Of a stretch of 64,000 bases of DNA, positions 61,682 to 64,000 are shown piece after piece. The DNA is from RGIG3701 sp031553595 (GTDB lineage: Bacteria; Planctomycetota; Planctomycetia; Pirellulales; Thermoguttaceae), in contig JAVBLI010000009.1 in the NCBI GenBank assembly GCA_031553595.1, positions 1 through 64,000 of the forward strand, given 5' to 3'. How positions within the stretch are numbered: the stretch's first letter is position 1; each line of letters starts with the position of its first letter. Below the pieces are notes generated by a model that ran no database searches, was not told the origin of the DNA, and was given only the letters and a program-made list of their open reading frames with translations. A program made the position numbers and the translations under genes.

Positions 61682-62941
61682 TCATTCTTTCACTGGCACC
61701 ACGCTCACAGTGGGCAGGCCGGACGGCGGCGAGCACAGCAGGATCAGCTCTCTTCCGCGGAAACACAGGGCATAATGCGTGCTTTTTTCCGGCGCTGCGT
61801 TTTCCTTCGCGGGGAGCACGCCAGCCGCCAGCACGTGGTATTTTCCATCTTTTCCCAGCAAGCCGAGTTCATTTTTCGCGGCATCCAGAATATAAACCAC
61901 CCCGGCGGCGTCCACGGCCATGGCTGAAATTTCACTCACGGGCACGGTCACCGGCGTAAGCTCCGGCGTTTTTTTCTCCGCCGCCGCTCCCGCTTTCCCC
62001 CCCGCATCTTCCGCGGGCACCGCCGGCAGCGAGAACAGCTTTCCTTCCCCGGACGCGGCCAGATAAAGTGTGCCGGAACCGTCCGCCGCCATGCGGTCAA
62101 AGGCCGGGAAGATCTGATCTTCCGTGGACACGAACGCCGCCATGACGGTGGGCCCCTCGGCCACGTTTTTCACCTCCATGACCACTGCGTCCAGCGGAAA
62201 AAAATGCACCACGCTGGTCGCGGCATCCGTCTGGGTATCCGCCTCAAGCCGGTTCAGCACGTAAATCGTGTCATCATGGATGGCCAATCCAACGGGGTTT
62301 TTCAGGCCGTACGCCACCACTTCCGCGCTGTATGCCCGGCCCTGCTCATTCACCAGCATGCGAATAACCCGGCCGGATGCTTTCTGAGGGGCCGCCGACT
62401 GATTATCGCAGAGATACAGATTTCCATCCTTCCCGAAACAGAGGAACACGGGATTCGCCGTGCCCGTCTGCGGGTCAATCGGCGAGACGGCCCACAAATA
62501 ACTTTTATTCTCCGGCGAAACGCGCATCAGCACCGGCGGGTGTTTCCGATCCGCGGTATTTGGGCACGCCACGAGCACATCCCCCCACGGCGCCAGGGTC
62601 ATATCCGCGGCCATCGGGCAGATTTCCGGCAGCGTGAAGCGCGTTTCCGCTTTCACGGAGGCCGTTTCCGCCTCATTTTTAACTTCCGCCGGTGCCGCCG
62701 CTACGGGGGCTGTCACCATCTCCAGCCCATGCTCCACCGCCGCCGCGTCCGCCTCCAGCGTTTTTGCCGCCTCATCTGCGGCTTTTATCTCCGCTGCCTC
62801 TGCCACCTCCCCCGCCGATTCCGCCGCATTTTCTGCGGTTACCGCCGGCAGTTCTTGTGCCAGAATGTACGCACCGCCGCACATCACCGCCGAGAACGCC
62901 ACACATACGCAAAAATAAAAACCGATATTCGTGAATTTCAT
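61682..62941 (-). CDS. Secreted beta-propeller protein (NHL/SMP-30-like)
   Basis: ATG 62941 (MKFTNIGFYFCVCVAF) starts a signal peptide or anchor; ATG 62959 would add six residues. A stretch rich in Ala, Glu and Val (about 35-110) leads to a propeller domain (about 110-419) with repeated strands such as GDVLVACP, NLYLCDNQ, TLYLAASG and VVYILDA. No catalytic residues are recognised. It might bind ligands or present a sugar lactonase-like surface. Convergent with tyrS. Confidence 0.68.
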   Translation of the reverse strand: MKFTNIGFYFCVCVAFSAVMCGGAYILAQELPAVTAENAAESAGEVAEAAEIKAADEAAKTLEADAAAVEHGLEMVTAPVAAAPAEVKNEAETASVKAETRFTLPEICPMAADMTLAPWGDVLVACPNTADRKHPPVLMRVSPENKSYLWAVSPIDPQTGTANPVFLCFGKDGNLYLCDNQSAAPQKASGRVIRMLVNEQGRAYSAEVVAYGLKNPVGLAIHDDTIYVLNRLEADTQTDAATSVVHFFPLDAVVMEVKNVAEGPTVMAAFVSTEDQIFPAFDRMAADGSGTLYLAASGEGKLFSLPAVPAEDAGGKAGAAAEKKTPELTPVTVPVSEISAMAVDAAGVVYILDAAKNELGLLGKDGKYHVLAAGVLPAKENAAPEKSTHYALCFRGRELILLCSPPSGLPTVSVVPVKE

Positions 62942-63168
62942 ATCTTGCCTCGCCACCATGAAACGAATGTTTAAACTGTTCGCCGCTGAAAAATAGCCCA
63001 CAAAACCAGTATATGTGAATTTTACCCGCCTGAGAAGTCCCGTGAGAAAAAAAACGTTCCACACTCGCCGGCACAACGAAAACTGCTCTGGTCATCCGTC
63101 GTCTTTTCTGGTATACTCCCCCGGATTTTCAGACACCCTCACTCTCAAAAGGAAACGGGCTTTCGGCC

Positions 63169-63636
63169 ATGCTTTTTGATACCTACAAACTCCGGGAACT
63201 TACCCACCAGGATCCGCGGTACCGTGTGGAGGCGTACTATTATATATTAGAGACGCTGGATTTCGCGAGGACGCAGCTCCAGCTGGGCAGGCATGCCGCC
63301 AGCGAGAGTGTCCCGGGACAGGAAGCGCAAGAGGAAGAAGCGGCTGACGAACCGGAAGAACTCCCGTCCCACATCACCGGGCAGGAGCTCTGCGAGGCGC
63401 TGCGCATCCGTGCGATCTGGATGTTCGGATTCATGGCCAAGACCGTCCTGAACCGCTGGGGAATCCGTTCCACCGCCGACGTGGGCGAAATCGTGTATAA
63501 TATGGTCCGGAACCAGAAAATCCGCGTCACCGCCGAGGATTCCCAGGATGATTTTCTGGAGGTTTACGACTTCCAGAAAGTATTTTGCGACGATTTTTCC
63601 ATCGAAAACGAACCGCACTTCCCGGAGCCATTTTAA
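63169..63636 (+). CDS. Minf_1886-family protein (TIGR04138-type), PVC-group conserved
   Basis: The 155-residue protein has the family pattern YYYILETLDFAR, HITGQELCEALRIRAIWMFG, AKTVLNRWGI, GEIVYNMV and DDFLEVYDF. The family occurs mainly in planctomycetes and verrucomicrobia and has no known role. A negatively charged insert (about 45-65, EEEAADEPEEL) is typical of variability there. Start ATG 63169; no partner gene lies adjacent. Confidence 0.85.
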   Translation: MLFDTYKLRELTHQDPRYRVEAYYYILETLDFARTQLQLGRHAASESVPGQEAQEEEAADEPEELPSHITGQELCEALRIRAIWMFGFMAKTVLNRWGIRSTADVGEIVYNMVRNQKIRVTAEDSQDDFLEVYDFQKVFCDDFSIENEPHFPEPF

Positions 63637-63679
63637 CCGAATTTGGAGACGGCTCCGAAATTTCGGACTCGCGCGGGAT

Positions 63680-63800
63680 GGAAAAAGGCTGCAAGCTATA
63701 AGCTCTCCAAACGTATTTCCGGCTCACTCGGCCATAACCATGATTTCGTGGTTTTGCGTCAGAGCAGAAATCTCGTTTGATAAGCTTACAGCCTGTTTCC
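63680..63800. mobile_element. Short MITE-like element related to 38503-38721
   Basis: Imperfect inverted ends GGAAAAAGGCTGCAAGCT / AGCTTACAGCCTGTTTCC. Shared blocks with the 38.5-kb MITE, in the same order, are GCTGCAAGCTwTAAGC, TCACTCGGC and CTCGTTTGAyAAGCTT, with different sequence between. The outer TIR of that MITE is missing, so this is a shorter or decayed relative. Confidence 0.65.
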
Positions 63801-63844
63801 AACAAATAAAAACGCGGAGCTTTACGACAGTTTCGGCAAAAACC

Positions 63845-64000
63845 TTAATTCATCGCCTCGCAAATCGCGTCCGCCATTTCCTGCGTGCCGACGGCCGTGG
63901 GGTCATTCCGGTCAGGCTTCATGTCATACGTGACGGATTTCCCTTCCCGGATCACCCGCGCGACGGCGTTTTCCAGCTTCCTGGCCGCGTCTTCTTCGCC
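63845..64000 (-). CDS. Isocitrate/isopropylmalate dehydrogenase family protein, C-terminus (cut by window edge)
   Basis: The last 51 codons of a minus-strand gene, with stop at 63845-63847, read LENAVARVIREGKSVTYDMK, then PDRNDPTAVGTQEMADAICE. This closely resembles the C-terminus of NAD-dependent isocitrate dehydrogenases, in which the last helix follows the GT motif. The enzyme makes 2-oxoglutarate in the TCA pathway. The rest of the gene is outside the window. Confidence 0.8.
   Translation of the reverse strand, partial: GEEDAARKLENAVARVIREGKSVTYDMKPDRNDPTAVGTQEMADAICEAMN

Overview
The window reads as chromosomal DNA of an anaerobic, polysaccharide-degrading planctomycete (PVC group). The reasons are proteins that look like planctomycete-restricted families (a Minf_1886-type protein at 63169-63636 and a LolA-like secreted protein at 22506-23543), many secreted glycosidases without a Sus system, six-S1-domain ribosomal protein S1, frequent absence of strong Shine-Dalgarno sites, and HydF, which points to [FeFe] hydrogenase. 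Genus or family cannot be fixed from the sequence alone. I see no rRNA, tRNA, CRISPR array or prophage.

Layout. 1-2.3 kb (minus strand): scpA, a ClpP-like protein and an RNase J-like metallo-beta-lactamase gene cut by an IS630-type element that runs off the left edge. 2.6-7.9 kb: rpsA with promoter and terminator, a GH172/DUF2961 enzyme, hydF. 8-14 kb: a secreted TPR protein and a GH38-like protein. 14-18.4 kb: pdxJ, a sugar-nucleotide epimerase, and a PtuB-like HNH protein overlapping a SpoU methyltransferase. 18.5-22 kb: a blaI-blaR-PDZ sensory operon with visible operators. 22-28 kb: Nudix, LolA-like protein, ruvX, mnmG plus a glycosidase. 28.5-34.6 kb: three secreted glycosidases (GH16, GH51, GH50/42-like), each with its own promoter. 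34.7-41 kb: RNase HII-like, NRDE protein, metalloprotease, a cytochrome c/beta-propeller protein. 41-50 kb: smc, a FlgI-like lipoprotein, a YkgJ cysteine-cluster protein, a coiled-coil lipoprotein, mnmE. 50.5-55.4 kb: a candidate sigma54-driven small RNA, a CinA-NadD fusion, an acidic repeat protein, a Flp-like pilin, and a RAYT transposase between palindromic repeats. 55.4-64 kb: miaA, ybeY, a clan-CD peptidase-like protein, a degenerate nuclease-fold protein, tyrS, secreted and conserved proteins, and the 3' end of an isocitrate dehydrogenase gene.

How it fits together. Housekeeping includes chromosome condensation (scpA, smc), tRNA modification (mnmG, mnmE, miaA), translation (rpsA, tyrS, ybeY) and cofactor synthesis or repair (pdxJ, CinA-NadD). 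The accessory load is mainly secreted carbohydrate-active enzymes and envelope lipoproteins.

The most unusual content is non-coding. (1) A perfect -24/-12 promoter drives a roughly 290-nt transcript whose hairpin loops repeatedly expose CCCC and which ends in an intrinsic terminator. (2) Eight copies of a palindromic element of about 105-150 bp (one a remnant) are present, two of them directly flanking a RAYT gene. (3) A MITE with TA ends at 38.5 kb has termini that match the IS630-type element at the left edge in motif and spacing.
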